Below are positions 35,798 through 44,719 of a DNA stretch of 64,000 nt, in pieces. The stretch is taken from the NCBI RefSeq assembly GCF_002813915.1, contig NZ_CP019335.1, positions 1,781,777 to 1,845,776 on the forward strand. The letters are read 5' to 3'. A model generated the notes under the pieces. It did no database searches. It saw nothing but the letters and a program-made list of their open reading frames with translations, and was not told the origin of the DNA. Position 1 is the first letter of the stretch. Every line of letters starts with the position of its first letter. The position numbers were made by a program, and so were the translations under genes. The stretch is from Tenacibaculum sp. SZ-18 (lineage in GTDB: Bacteria; Bacteroidota; Bacteroidia; Flavobacteriales; Flavobacteriaceae).

Positions 35798-37895
35798 TTT
35801 TACTCCAAATACCACTGGTACGTTGTAACTGTGTTAGTCTTTTTAAAACCACAGAATTTTCTTTAGAGGATAAACTAGGATCATCATTTAATAACTTAAT
35901 TGCCGCTTGTCTCGCTTGAAATAAAATTGGACTATCTTTAACTACATCTGCAATTTTCAGATTTAAAACTCCACTTTGTTGCGTTCCCATAATATTTCCT
36001 GGACCACGTAATTTCAAATCAACTTCCGCTATTTTAAATCCATCTGAGGTTTCAACCATTGTTTTTAATCGAGTTTTAGCATCCGAAGACAACTCAAAAC
36101 TTGTAAGTAAAATACAATAACTTTGATCTGCTCCACGACCGACCCTACCTCGTAACTGGTGTAACTGACTTAAACCAAATCGCTCTGAACTTTCAATAAC
36201 CATAACCGAGGCATTAGGAACGTTAACTCCTACTTCAATAACTGTGGTTGCTACCATTATTTGCGTTTCACCTCGCACAAACCGATCCATTTCATAGTCT
36301 TTATCAGCAGGCTTCATTTGTCCGTGAACAATACTAATTTGATATTTTGGTGAAGGAAACTCTCTTGAAATACTTTCATAACCATCCATCAAATCTTTAT
36401 AATCCATGGCCTGAGATTCTTGAATTAAAGGGTAAACAACATAAACTTGTCTACCTTTTTCTATTTCATCTTTTAAGAATTTAAAAACTCCTAATCGATG
36501 ACTATCATATCGATGAACCGTTTTTACAGCTTTTCTTCCAGGAGGAAGTTCATCAATTACAGAAATATCTAAATCACCATAAACTGACATCGCCAATGTT
36601 CTAGGAATTGGAGTTGCCGTCATTACTAAAACATGAGGCGGAATACCATTCTCTGAACTTTTATTCCATAATTTACTTCTTTGAGCAACTCCAAAACGAT
36701 GTTGCTCATCAATAATAGCTATACCTAATCTTTTAAACTGAACTTTATCTTCAATAATCGCATGCGTTCCAATGAGTATATGAATTGAACCATTCTCTAA
36801 TCCTTCATGAATTTCTCTTCTCTTTTTTGTTTTAGTAGAACCAGTTAATAACTCTACCCTAATTTCAGTATCTTTTAATAATTCATCAATTCCATTATAG
36901 TGTTGGGTTGCTAAAATTTCAGTTGGCGCCATTAACGTTGCCTGAAATCCATTATCAATGGCTAACAACATCACCAATAGTCCAACTATTGTTTTCCCTG
37001 AACCAACATCTCCTTGTAATAAACGATTCATTTGAGCACCATTCCCTAAATCTTTACGTATTTCTTTCAGTACTCTTTTTTGCGCATTGGTTAAATCAAA
37101 TGGTAAGTGATTATTGTAAAAATCTGTAAAATACGCTCCTACATTCTCAAAAACAAAACCTTTAATTTTTGATTTATTGATCATCTTTTTCACGAGTAAT
37201 TGAAGCTGGATAAAAAATAATTCCTCAAACTTCAATCTGTATTGGGCCTTAGCCAATAGTTCTTGATCCTTCGGAAAATGTATATTTAATATGGACTCTT
37301 TTTTGTCTAATAATTTATAAGTACTTCTAAAATCTGGAGAAAAACTCTCTTCAATCCCTTCAAAAGTTTGCTGTAATAAATTCTGCATCATTGTTCGCAT
37401 TAATTTATTACTCATTCCCTTATTTGTTAACTTTTCTGTGGAAGAATACATTGGTTGCATCGCTGTTTGTAGTTTCTTTTTATATTCTGAAACTAATTCC
37501 ATTTCAGGATGCGCCATACTGGCCGTGTTATTGTACCAATTCAATTTACCATAAACAACATAAGGAACATTCATTTTTAAATTATCTTTTATCCACTTTG
37601 CTCCTTTAAACCAAACCAATTCCATGTGCCCAGTTGCATCGGCAAAAGTAGCTACTAACCTACTACCTCTTTTTTGTTTTACAGTTTTAATTCCAGTTAT
37701 TTTTCCTACAACTTGAACTTCAGCAGTATTCTTATGCAATTGGTTAATTGTATAAAACTGTGTTTTATCAATATAGCGATATGGAAAAAAATGAAGCAAA
37801 TCGTTACAAGTACGAATTCCCAGCTCAGAGGACAACAATTCTGCTCTTGCAACACTAACTCCTTTAACGTATGTAATTGGTTGATTTAAATTCAT
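35790..37895 (-). CDS. recG: ATP-dependent DNA helicase RecG
   Basis: This 701-residue helicase reverses stalled forks and branch-migrates Holliday junctions. It has an N-terminal wedge OB-fold (about 50-150), Walker A GDVGSGKT, DEQH box, motif III TATPIPRT and the C-terminal QLRGRVGRG motif VI. The length is normal. The start lies 61 bases from the divergent RNA methyltransferase gene. Confidence 0.96.
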   Translation of the reverse strand: MNLNQPITYVKGVSVARAELLSSELGIRTCNDLLHFFPYRYIDKTQFYTINQLHKNTAEVQVVGKITGIKTVKQKRGSRLVATFADATGHMELVWFKGAKWIKDNLKMNVPYVVYGKLNWYNNTASMAHPEMELVSEYKKKLQTAMQPMYSSTEKLTNKGMSNKLMRTMMQNLLQQTFEGIEESFSPDFRSTYKLLDKKESILNIHFPKDQELLAKAQYRLKFEELFFIQLQLLVKKMINKSKIKGFVFENVGAYFTDFYNNHLPFDLTNAQKRVLKEIRKDLGNGAQMNRLLQGDVGSGKTIVGLLVMLLAIDNGFQATLMAPTEILATQHYNGIDELLKDTEIRVELLTGSTKTKKRREIHEGLENGSIHILIGTHAIIEDKVQFKRLGIAIIDEQHRFGVAQRSKLWNKSSENGIPPHVLVMTATPIPRTLAMSVYGDLDISVIDELPPGRKAVKTVHRYDSHRLGVFKFLKDEIEKGRQVYVVYPLIQESQAMDYKDLMDGYESISREFPSPKYQISIVHGQMKPADKDYEMDRFVRGETQIMVATTVIEVGVNVPNASVMVIESSERFGLSQLHQLRGRVGRGADQSYCILLTSFELSSDAKTRLKTMVETSDGFKIAEVDLKLRGPGNIMGTQQSGVLNLKIADVVKDSPILFQARQAAIKLLNDDPSLSSKENSVVLKRLTQLQRTSGIWSKIS

Positions 37896-37930
37896 GCATA
37901 ACGAAAATACAAAAACCCAATAAATCGTAG

Positions 37931-37938
37931 TATCTTTG
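37931..37938 (+). promoter_or_regulatory. Probable -7 promoter box of the RNA methyltransferase gene
   Basis: TATCTTTG followed by CCG matches TAnnTTTG and ends 18 bases before the ATG at 37957. Confidence 0.55.
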
Positions 37939-37956
37939 CCGTCCTAAATATAACAA

Positions 37957-39168
37957 ATGAGGTTACATAGAAATCTAGTTTTTGCAGTAATTGACAGTAT
38001 TAGAGACATTTTCAACGAAGGAGTTTATGCAGATAAAGCAGTAGAAACTGCGTTGCGTAGAGATAAAAGATGGGGAGCAAGAGATCGTAAATTTGTTGCG
38101 GAAACTATCTATGAAATAGTTCGATGGAAGCGTCTTTATGCAGAAATCGCTAACGTAAAAGAACCTTTTTCTCGTCAAGATTTATGGCGTTTATTTTCAG
38201 TATGGTGTGTTTTAAGAGGAATTCAATTGCCAGATTGGAATCAAATTGAACCAACTCCTACCAGAAGAATTAAAGGAAAATTCGATGAATTATCAAGAAT
38301 TCGAAAATTTAGAGAAGCAATACCTGATTGGATTGATAATTTAGGACTTGAAGAACTTGGAGAACAAGTTTGGACCAAAGAAATTGCTTCTTTAAATAAA
38401 CAAGCTGAGGTTATATTAAGGACAAATACACTAAACACTTCAAAAGAAATTTTACAAAAAAAATTACGTGAAGAGGGAATTGACACCGAATTTATCAACG
38501 GCTATCCTGATGCGTTAAAGTTAGTAGAACGTGCTAATGTATTTAAAACAGAATGCTTTAAAAAAGGTTATTTTGAAGTACAAGACGCTTCTTCTCAAAT
38601 GGTAGCAGCTTATTTGGATGTTGAACCAGGAATGAAAGTTGTTGATACTTGTGCTGGTGCTGGCGGAAAAACATTGCACCTTGCTTCTTTAATGAAGAAT
38701 AAAGGTCAGATTGTTGCAATGGATATTTACGAAAGCAAACTTAAAAAACTAAAAGTTAGAGCTCGTAGAAACAATGTTCACAATATCGATCTTAGAGTTA
38801 TTGACTCTACAAAACCAATTAAAAAGTTATACAACAAAGCTGATAGAGTTTTAATTGACGCTCCTTGTTCTGGATTAGGAGTTATTAGAAGAAACCCTGA
38901 TAGTAAGTGGAAATTACAACCTGAATTTCTAGACAATATCAGAAAGGTACAACAAGATGTACTACAAAGTTATTCAAGAATGGTAAAAACTGGCGGTAAA
39001 TTAGTTTATGCTACTTGCTCTGTACTACCATCTGAAAATCAAAATCAAGTTAAACAATTTTTAGCATCAGAATTAGGAAAGGATTTCACTTTTGTGTCAG
39101 ATAAAAAAGTGCTTTCTCATGAATCTGGTTTTGATGGATTTTACATGGCCCTTTTACAAAAAAAATAA
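37957..39168 (+). CDS. RsmB/NOP-family RNA (cytosine-5) methyltransferase
   Basis: This 403-residue SAM-dependent enzyme has an N-terminal helical region and a Rossmann domain with DTCAGAGGKTLHLAS (SAM binding), DAPCSGLG (motif IV cysteine) and VYATCSVLPSEN (motif VI catalytic cysteine). Both cysteines needed for m5C formation are present. The target, probably 16S rRNA as for RsmB, cannot be proved from sequence. The secreted nuclease gene follows after 3 bases. Confidence 0.88.
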   Translation: MRLHRNLVFAVIDSIRDIFNEGVYADKAVETALRRDKRWGARDRKFVAETIYEIVRWKRLYAEIANVKEPFSRQDLWRLFSVWCVLRGIQLPDWNQIEPTPTRRIKGKFDELSRIRKFREAIPDWIDNLGLEELGEQVWTKEIASLNKQAEVILRTNTLNTSKEILQKKLREEGIDTEFINGYPDALKLVERANVFKTECFKKGYFEVQDASSQMVAAYLDVEPGMKVVDTCAGAGGKTLHLASLMKNKGQIVAMDIYESKLKKLKVRARRNNVHNIDLRVIDSTKPIKKLYNKADRVLIDAPCSGLGVIRRNPDSKWKLQPEFLDNIRKVQQDVLQSYSRMVKTGGKLVYATCSVLPSENQNQVKQFLASELGKDFTFVSDKKVLSHESGFDGFYMALLQKK

Positions 39169-39171
39169 AAA

Positions 39172-40224
39172 ATGATTAAAAAATTACTTTCAGTTTTTTT
39201 AGGATTAGTTATCGTTGCTATTAATGCTCAACAGAGTTATTATAATGATGTTGACTTAACAAAATCGGGATTAGCTTTAAAACAAGAGTTGGCGACAAAA
39301 ATTATAAACACCCACGGTAATCAATTAGATTATACACCAGATGTTTGGGAAGCTTGTAAAGTGACTGATGTAAATCCTGATAACTCGAGTCAAGTTATTT
39401 TAATTTATGGATATTCGAGTTCAGGAACAACAGCTAGAACAAGAGGAATTAATGATAATGGTGGAAACTCAGGTGATTGGAATAGAGAGCATACATATCC
39501 AAGAAGTTTAGGAAATCCAAATTTAGGCTCTTCTGGTCCAGGATCAGATGCTCATCACTTACGCCCATCAGATGTTCAATACAACAGTCAAAGAGGGAAC
39601 AAAGCATTCGCAGATGGATCAGGAAATTCTGGTGATGTTGCTGGCGGTTGGTATCCTGGAGATGAATGGAAAGGTGATATTGCAAGAATGATGATGTACA
39701 TGTATTTACGTTATGGAGATCGTTGTTTACCTAGTACTGTTGGTGTAGGAAGCTCTTCTGCAACTCCAGATGATATGATTGATTTATTTTTGGAATGGAA
39801 TGCGGAAGATCCAGTTTCAACGATTGAAGATAATAGAAATAATTACCACGAAAATATTGCTAATCAATATGCTCAAGGAAACAGAAATCCGTTTATTGAT
39901 AATCCGAATTTAGCAACTCAAATTTGGGGTGGTCCAGCGGCAGAAAATAGATGGGCTACTGCGAGTATAAATGATATTAGAATATTAGCTGATGTAAAGG
40001 CATTTCCTAATCCATCTTACAATGGAAATATCACAATTACGACTTCAAAATCTAATATTACTGAAATCAAGATTTTCTCTATTTTAGGAAAAGAAGTGTA
40101 TTCTGAAAAGAATCCTACTTTGCTAAATAACAGACTTACAATTGGAAGTTTAACAAGTGGACTTTACATTCTAAAGATAAGTAGTGATGTAAACTTTACC
40201 ACCAAAAAAATTATCATCAATTAA
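39172..40224 (+). CDS. Secreted endonuclease I with T9SS sorting domain
   Basis: This 350-residue nuclease has a signal peptide (1-19, ending NA/QQ) and a His-Me finger EndA/NucM domain (about 20-245) with the core WNREHTYPRS and SDAHHLRPSD. Residues about 270-350 form a T9SS type A tail (FPNPS start, GLYILKI end). It probably degrades extracellular DNA for phosphate, nitrogen or biofilm release. It lies in an apparent operon with an RNA methyltransferase, an odd pairing that may only reflect gene packing. Confidence 0.88.
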   Translation: MIKKLLSVFLGLVIVAINAQQSYYNDVDLTKSGLALKQELATKIINTHGNQLDYTPDVWEACKVTDVNPDNSSQVILIYGYSSSGTTARTRGINDNGGNSGDWNREHTYPRSLGNPNLGSSGPGSDAHHLRPSDVQYNSQRGNKAFADGSGNSGDVAGGWYPGDEWKGDIARMMMYMYLRYGDRCLPSTVGVGSSSATPDDMIDLFLEWNAEDPVSTIEDNRNNYHENIANQYAQGNRNPFIDNPNLATQIWGGPAAENRWATASINDIRILADVKAFPNPSYNGNITITTSKSNITEIKIFSILGKEVYSEKNPTLLNNRLTIGSLTSGLYILKISSDVNFTTKKIIIN

Positions 40225-40225
40225 T

Positions 40226-40256
40226 AAAAAAGTGCTTTTTTATGGTACTTTTTTAA
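40226..40256 (+). terminator. Intrinsic terminator of the nuclease gene
   Basis: AAAAAAGT (40226-40233) pairs with ACTTTTTT (40247-40254) right after the stop codon. The stem is A/T-rich and has a 13-base loop, so it is only moderately convincing. Confidence 0.5.
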
Positions 40257-40395
40257 TTTGTTTAACTACTATTTTATTTTAAAGGATATTTCAATAAAAA
40301 TCAATCTTCATTAAATAAACTCTTATTTACAATACAGTGATGTTAATTATTTGTTTTTTGAATTAAAAACATCAAATTAAAATTAAATAACAAGT

Positions 40396-40434
40396 ATAAA
40401 AAAAGCTCGAGACTATTAAAATCTCGAGCTCTTT
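40396..40434 (-). terminator. Intrinsic terminator of the prohibitin-like gene
   Basis: AGCTCGAGA (40404-40412) pairs with TCTCGAGCT (40422-40430); on the minus strand seven T's follow. It lies about 160 bases beyond the stop of the SPFH gene at 40592. The remainder of the gap 40225-40591 is AT-rich and shows nothing else. Confidence 0.7.
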
Positions 40435-40591
40435 CAATCAACTATCAAAAACTAACTAATCACTAACTTTAAGTAAGTAATCTATATAATTGACGAGTTA
40501 ATTTCAAAGTTGTTACATGTTTCAAAAAGCATTAACTTTTATTTAAGAGTATTATCTCAATATTATACCAATTTTCAAAACTCTTTAACAT

Positions 40592-41419
40592 TTACTGATT
40601 TCCTAAAATAATTGGCATTCCACTTTTACCCGAACCAATAAGTACAACTTTACTATTTGATGATTCAGATAATTTAAGAGTTGCTTCAATACCTTTTTCT
40701 TGTAAAATCTTGTCAGTTAATGATGCACTTAATATTTTATTTGCTGCTGCTTTACCTTCTGCATCAATTCTTTGACGTTCTGCTTCTTTTTTAGCTTTTG
40801 CTAATCTAAACTCGTATTCCAAAGCTTCTTGTTCTTGCTTTAGCTTTCTTTCAATTGCCTCTTTAATTGTTTTAGGTAATTGAACATCTTCAACTAACAC
40901 TTTATTAACCTTGATGTATTGATCCTCTAACTCCTTACTCACTTCTTCCAGAATCTCCTTTTCAATGACATCTCTTTTACTAGAGTATAGTTGTTCTGGA
41001 GTATATCTACCAACTACACTCCTTGCGGCTGCATTTATTGCTGGATCAAGAATATCACGAATATAATCTCTTCCTCTAGTTTTGTGTAAATATCCAAGGT
41101 TTTTAAATTCTGGTTTAAACCAAACTGTTCCATTCACAGTAACTTCTAATCCATTTACAGAAAGTACTTTCATTACATCTGAAATAGATTGTTGTTTTAC
41201 ATTATAAACGTATACATTATTCCAAGGAGCAATAATATGGAATCCTTCACCTAATGGTTCCTGATCAGGATCAACACCACCAAAAAATCTCCAAACAACT
41301 CCAGCTTCACCAGATTTAATTGTTTCGGTTGATTTAATTAAAAAAATAAATAAAAAGATAAGAAGTGGGATTATAAACACTCCTTTTTTCGGAAAATCAA
41401 AATTTGCTTGTCTACTCAT
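40592..41419 (-). CDS. Prohibitin-like SPFH domain membrane protein
   Basis: This 275-residue protein has one N-terminal membrane helix (about 13-28), an SPFH domain (about 30-195; SGEAGVVWRFFGGV, ILDPAINAAARSVVGRYTPEQLYS) and a coiled coil (about 180-235; KLKQEQEALEYEFRLAKAKKEAERQR). Such proteins form ring or cage assemblies in membranes and often guard FtsH-type proteases. No protease gene is adjacent. It follows the thioesterase gene by 11 bases and so ends a four-gene minus-strand run. Confidence 0.87.
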   Translation of the reverse strand: MSRQANFDFPKKGVFIIPLLIFLFIFLIKSTETIKSGEAGVVWRFFGGVDPDQEPLGEGFHIIAPWNNVYVYNVKQQSISDVMKVLSVNGLEVTVNGTVWFKPEFKNLGYLHKTRGRDYIRDILDPAINAAARSVVGRYTPEQLYSSKRDVIEKEILEEVSKELEDQYIKVNKVLVEDVQLPKTIKEAIERKLKQEQEALEYEFRLAKAKKEAERQRIDAEGKAAANKILSASLTDKILQEKGIEATLKLSESSNSKVVLIGSGKSGMPIILGNQ

Positions 41420-41430
41420 AATTCTTTGTT

Positions 41431-41823
41431 TTATTGCTTATTTAATCGTTCTTTAACGTACTCTATCTCTGTTTTACCATGTGCAACAGGATTACCTTTA
41501 TCATCTAAACTTACCATGATGATTTTATCAATTGTGATAATATCTTTTCTTGTCAATTTGTTTCTAACGGTACAGTTTAGTGTTATAGATGTTCGTCCGA
41601 ATTTCACAACATCAATTCCTATTTCAATGATATCTCCTTGTCTTGCCGAGCTCACAAAATCTATTTCAGACATAAATTTTGTTACTGTTTTAGGAATTTC
41701 TAATTGAATGATTGCATATAGTGCTACTTCTTCATCTATCCACTGTAATAATCTTCCTCCAAACAACGATCCATTTGGATTCAAATCTTCAGGTTTTACC
41801 CATTTTCTTGTGTGAAATCTCAT
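41431..41823 (-). CDS. Acyl-CoA thioesterase (hotdog fold, YciA-like)
   Basis: This 130-residue protein has a single hotdog domain with the N-terminal PEDLNPNGSLFGGRLLQWIDE motif, in which the Asn-x-x-Gly and Asp/Glu residues form the active site of YciA/BACH-type enzymes. It hydrolyses acyl-CoA to free acid and CoA. Its ATG shares one base with the stop of the CPXCG gene (TAATG), so translation is coupled. Confidence 0.88.
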   Translation of the reverse strand: MRFHTRKWVKPEDLNPNGSLFGGRLLQWIDEEVALYAIIQLEIPKTVTKFMSEIDFVSSARQGDIIEIGIDVVKFGRTSITLNCTVRNKLTRKDIITIDKIIMVSLDDKGNPVAHGKTEIEYVKERLNKQ

Positions 41824-42002
41824 TATTGTTCTATATTCTTTACTTGAAAACCGACTAACTCATTCTGTTCAAATATCGTTGTAATCTCTATCGGATTACA
41901 ACATATTTCACAATCTTCAATATATGTTTCTGAAATACTTTTATCAAGTAACATCGATATCTCTTCCCAACAATAGGGACATTGAAAAAAATGTTCTAAC
42001 AT
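41823..42002 (-). CDS. CPXCG-motif cysteine-rich small protein
   Basis: This 59-residue protein begins MLEHFFQCPYCWEEIS and carries two Cys pairs, C8-P-Y-C11 and C31-E-I-C34, plus an extra C35. That matches the CPXCG family of small zinc-ribbon-like proteins of unknown function. Its ATG overlaps the stop of the VWA gene (TAATG) and its own stop overlaps the thioesterase start in the same way. The tight coupling makes it a real gene despite its size. Confidence 0.88.
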   Translation of the reverse strand: MLEHFFQCPYCWEEISMLLDKSISETYIEDCEICCNPIEITTIFEQNELVGFQVKNIEQ

Positions 42003-44017
42003 TAGATTTTACCGTAATATTTTCTTAAAAACCATTCCATAGATAATAACCCAACTATTAAAAATAGTAACCATTGCCATTGAATAATGCCCTCCTCTTT
42101 CTCTGTTAATTTTTGAGTTGTATAATAGTCTTTATTTTGAACTAACTCATCAATTAAATTACCCTGCTGATGACTGTAAAATAACTTTCCTTTTGAAGTG
42201 TTTGCTAACGACTGTAATTTTTTTGAATTAGCATTTGTAAATTGTTCTTCAATTTGGAAATCTGCCACTTTAAAAGTTCCTGATTTTTGAACGGTTTGTC
42301 CTTCAACAGTAACTCGATAGGAATAATCCCCTGGAATTAATCCTTCCATTTGAACTCGATAAGAATTATTCATTAACGAAAAAGGAAATACCTTCTGCTC
42401 TTTTGTTGTTTTATTTGTGATAGAAATTTGAATTGATGCCCTCGAATCAAACTTAAAGTTATTATCTAAATATAAAGCAGAAATATCAATTAATTGATTG
42501 GCCAAGTATAAATTTTCAACTTTTATATCTAATCTTTTTCTTTTTTTATTAGATGATAAATACTGAACAACATTACCGACAAAAGCATCAAAATCTTCAA
42601 AACTTTTCTCTCTCAAATAACTTGAAGCTCTCCACTTCCATATTCCTTCTCCAAATAGAACCCCAAACTTTTGCTCTCCTTTTTCAAAAGTTGAAAAAAT
42701 GGATTCATCAGTCACAAAACCTTGTAATTTTTGAAATAATAAACTCTGATGATCTTTCGCTGTAATATTTCCAAATTTATCCTTTAAAGGAGGAAAATCA
42801 ATAAAACCAATATCTTCTTGAATAAAAGTTAAGTAGTTTGTATTATAACTTGCTCCATAGTCTTCAGATTGATTAATGAATAATTTCTCAAAACCAAGTT
42901 CTAAAGAATTTAAAAAGCTCCAATCCGTTTTGGTTCCAGTAATTATTAAATAATTTGATTTTCGTTGGTTAAAAAATGGCTTGAAATAAATTGTAGGTTG
43001 ATACACAATAACAAATTGATAATCGTCAAAATTTCCTTTAAAAGATGTGATATTTTCAATATCAACACTTCTTTGTTTATTACTTTCAATTGCTTTTTTT
43101 ATAGCTCCCAAATCTGGATGTACTATTGATGTGAGAATTAAAACTTTAACCTGTTCATCAATAACTTCAACAGAAAAACTTTTATAATTATTTCTAGTAT
43201 TAGGTTCATTCGTCAATTTTTCAATTCTTGCTGTGTAAAAATGAACACCTTCTTTGTTGGAATTCAAATTAGCAGTAATTGTAAGGGAATTATTCTCTTT
43301 TGAAAGTTTTACAGGTTTGGAGAAAATCTTCTGTCCTCCTTTGTAAATACTATACTCTGTATTTATTGATTTATTTCCATCATAATACAACAAAGCTTCA
43401 ACTGGAAACTTATTATCGATATAACTATACTTATTAACATTTAACTGAGAAATTTTTACATCTTCATACTTTATGGTATCTCCTATTACAACAGGATAAA
43501 CTGCTTGTTTAGAATTTACATACTCATAATCTTCGCCTATTGTTTGATTTCCATCAGAAACTAAAACCATCGCTCCAATAGCCTCTTTTTCTAATGAATT
43601 TATCGATTTTACAGCATTAAAAATATTGGTATGAGAATCGCTAAAAGTTAAACTATCAACTCTTTGAATATCCTTTCCAAAAGCATAATAATCAATATCG
43701 AATTTGCCATTTAAATCTCTTGCCCCCTTCAATTGAGTAATTAATTGAGACGTTTTCGCTTCTTCTTTGAAAAAAGATGTAGATAACGAGTTATCGATAA
43801 GTACTGATAATTTAGGTTTTATATTTTCAATTTCCTCAATTTTTAATTGAGGATTTATTAATAATAACAATAAAAAGAAAACACTTAAAGCTCTTAAAAC
43901 AAATAACAAAATGGTTTGTTTTCCTGTTTTTTGAACCTTGAAAAAGTATTGAAAATAAGCTATTGCAACTCCAATTAATAATGATAATATGATATAGATA
44001 AGTACTTCTGTCGACAC
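42002..44017 (-). CDS. VWA-like membrane protein
   Basis: This 671-residue protein has two N-terminal helices (about 5-24 and 38-57; RALSVFFLLLLLINP) and then a VWA-like domain (about 70-200; LSVLIDNSLSTSF, VLVSDGNQTIG) that resembles a divalent-metal adhesion site. It also has a long beta-rich region and one C-terminal helix (about 650-665). Related BatA-like proteins act in envelope stress, but the function here is unknown. The start codon is GTG (44017). A TGA-N6-TCA site lies 63-79 bases upstream, which suggests Crp/Fnr control. Confidence 0.78.
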   Translation of the reverse strand: MSTEVLIYIILSLLIGVAIAYFQYFFKVQKTGKQTILLFVLRALSVFFLLLLLINPQLKIEEIENIKPKLSVLIDNSLSTSFFKEEAKTSQLITQLKGARDLNGKFDIDYYAFGKDIQRVDSLTFSDSHTNIFNAVKSINSLEKEAIGAMVLVSDGNQTIGEDYEYVNSKQAVYPVVIGDTIKYEDVKISQLNVNKYSYIDNKFPVEALLYYDGNKSINTEYSIYKGGQKIFSKPVKLSKENNSLTITANLNSNKEGVHFYTARIEKLTNEPNTRNNYKSFSVEVIDEQVKVLILTSIVHPDLGAIKKAIESNKQRSVDIENITSFKGNFDDYQFVIVYQPTIYFKPFFNQRKSNYLIITGTKTDWSFLNSLELGFEKLFINQSEDYGASYNTNYLTFIQEDIGFIDFPPLKDKFGNITAKDHQSLLFQKLQGFVTDESIFSTFEKGEQKFGVLFGEGIWKWRASSYLREKSFEDFDAFVGNVVQYLSSNKKRKRLDIKVENLYLANQLIDISALYLDNNFKFDSRASIQISITNKTTKEQKVFPFSLMNNSYRVQMEGLIPGDYSYRVTVEGQTVQKSGTFKVADFQIEEQFTNANSKKLQSLANTSKGKLFYSHQQGNLIDELVQNKDYYTTQKLTEKEEGIIQWQWLLFLIVGLLSMEWFLRKYYGKI

Positions 44018-44071
44018 ATTTTTAAATTTGAAATGTGAAGATATAAATTACCTTTAACAAACAGAAGCTTT

Positions 44072-44263
44072 TTAACCAATATGACCAAAATCATATTTTA
44101 AAAGTGACTTGAAATCTAACTTTACAGTAGAACTAACAATTATAAATAAACTTAAAAATACTACTGTTATAAGCACAGCAAACAAAAGGGGTTTAGGTAT
44201 TGAAATGATTAACAATGAGATTAAAAAAACAAGATAAATAGCTTTGTAATTACTAGAGCTTAT
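44072..44263 (-). pseudogene. Remnant of a small two-helix membrane protein gene lacking a start codon
   Basis: An open stretch of 63 codons reads SSSNYKAIYLVFLIS.. with two strongly hydrophobic segments separated by a Pro pair and ends in a TAA at 44072. No ATG, GTG or TTG lies at its natural beginning: an ATA at 44263-44261 stands where a start would fit, just after the haemoglobin remnant. It may be the decayed second gene of a former haemoglobin operon. The alternative is chance, since the stretch is short and AT-rich. Confidence 0.35.
44080..44096. promoter_or_regulatory. Crp/Fnr-type site upstream of the VWA gene
   Basis: TATGACCAAAATCATAT contains TGA-N6-TCA, the spacing of Crp/Fnr half-sites, within a longer ATATGA/TCATAT inverted repeat. 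It matches the second site at 44702-44718 at 15 of 17 positions. It lies 63-79 bases before the VWA start. Confidence 0.5.
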
Positions 44264-44264
44264 T

Positions 44265-44650
44265 TTAGTCTGTTCTCATAAATTTAAAGAAGAGTATTAC
44301 AGTGATAATTCTTGCTCTTTCTTTTGCCTGATTGGCTTTTTCTCAATTAAAATATTCATCTACAGATGAAACCATTACTGAAACCATATTCCAAAATATT
44401 CTTGCTGAATAGTTTGATTAAAATTGGTATCAACATCTCTATGAACCTTTATCGGATTTCCCTTAAACTTTCGGACAAAAAACAAATTTGTTTCCCAAAA
44501 ATCTGTTAGTTTTTGAATATGCGAATCCCATTCGTTTTCAGGAATTGTTTTAGTGAAGAATTCACCAATAATTTCATCAACTTTTTTTTTGTAAAAAGAA
44601 TTTACTAGTAAAAACACGTCTTCTCTATTTTCAATTTGTTTTCGATTCAT
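44265..44650 (-). pseudogene. Decayed group III truncated haemoglobin gene
   Basis: The first 91 codons encode the start of a group III truncated haemoglobin (FWETNLFFVRKFKGNP, then VH as likely proximal His). They stop at TAA right after FGIWFQ, where a Leu codon (TTA) would continue to WF. After a one-base loss, the second frame restores VDEYFN, hits TGA where Gly (GGA) is expected, and continues EKANQAKERARI to MRTD and a stop at 44265. The full span gives about 128 residues, the family norm. Two nonsense lesions and one frameshift mark it as a pseudogene. It is divergent from a Crp/Fnr gene. Confidence 0.82.
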
Positions 44651-44671
44651 CCAACACTTAATTTTCTAACA

Positions 44672-44679
44672 CAAAAGTA
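44672..44679 (-). promoter_or_regulatory. Relict -7 promoter box of the haemoglobin gene
   Basis: TACTTTTG on the minus strand matches TAnnTTTG and ends 21 bases before the haemoglobin ATG. No -33 element is present. The Crp/Fnr site is centred at 44710, roughly 43 bases before the expected transcription start, a usual activator position. Confidence 0.45.
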
Positions 44680-44701
44680 TACTTTTACTTTCTAGGTAAA
44701 T

Positions 44702-44718
44702 TATGACTAAAATCACAT
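44702..44718. promoter_or_regulatory. Crp/Fnr-type site between the regulator and the haemoglobin pseudogene
   Basis: TATGACTAAAATCACAT contains TGA-N6-TCA and ends one base before the regulator's ATG. It could both activate the haemoglobin promoter and repress the regulator's own gene. Confidence 0.5.
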
Positions 44719-44719
44719 T

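Noticed and set aside
44375..44650. Intact 91-residue short truncated haemoglobin
   Set aside because: The family's missing C-terminal third is found directly downstream in another frame with further stops, so the short frame is a fragment of a broken gene.
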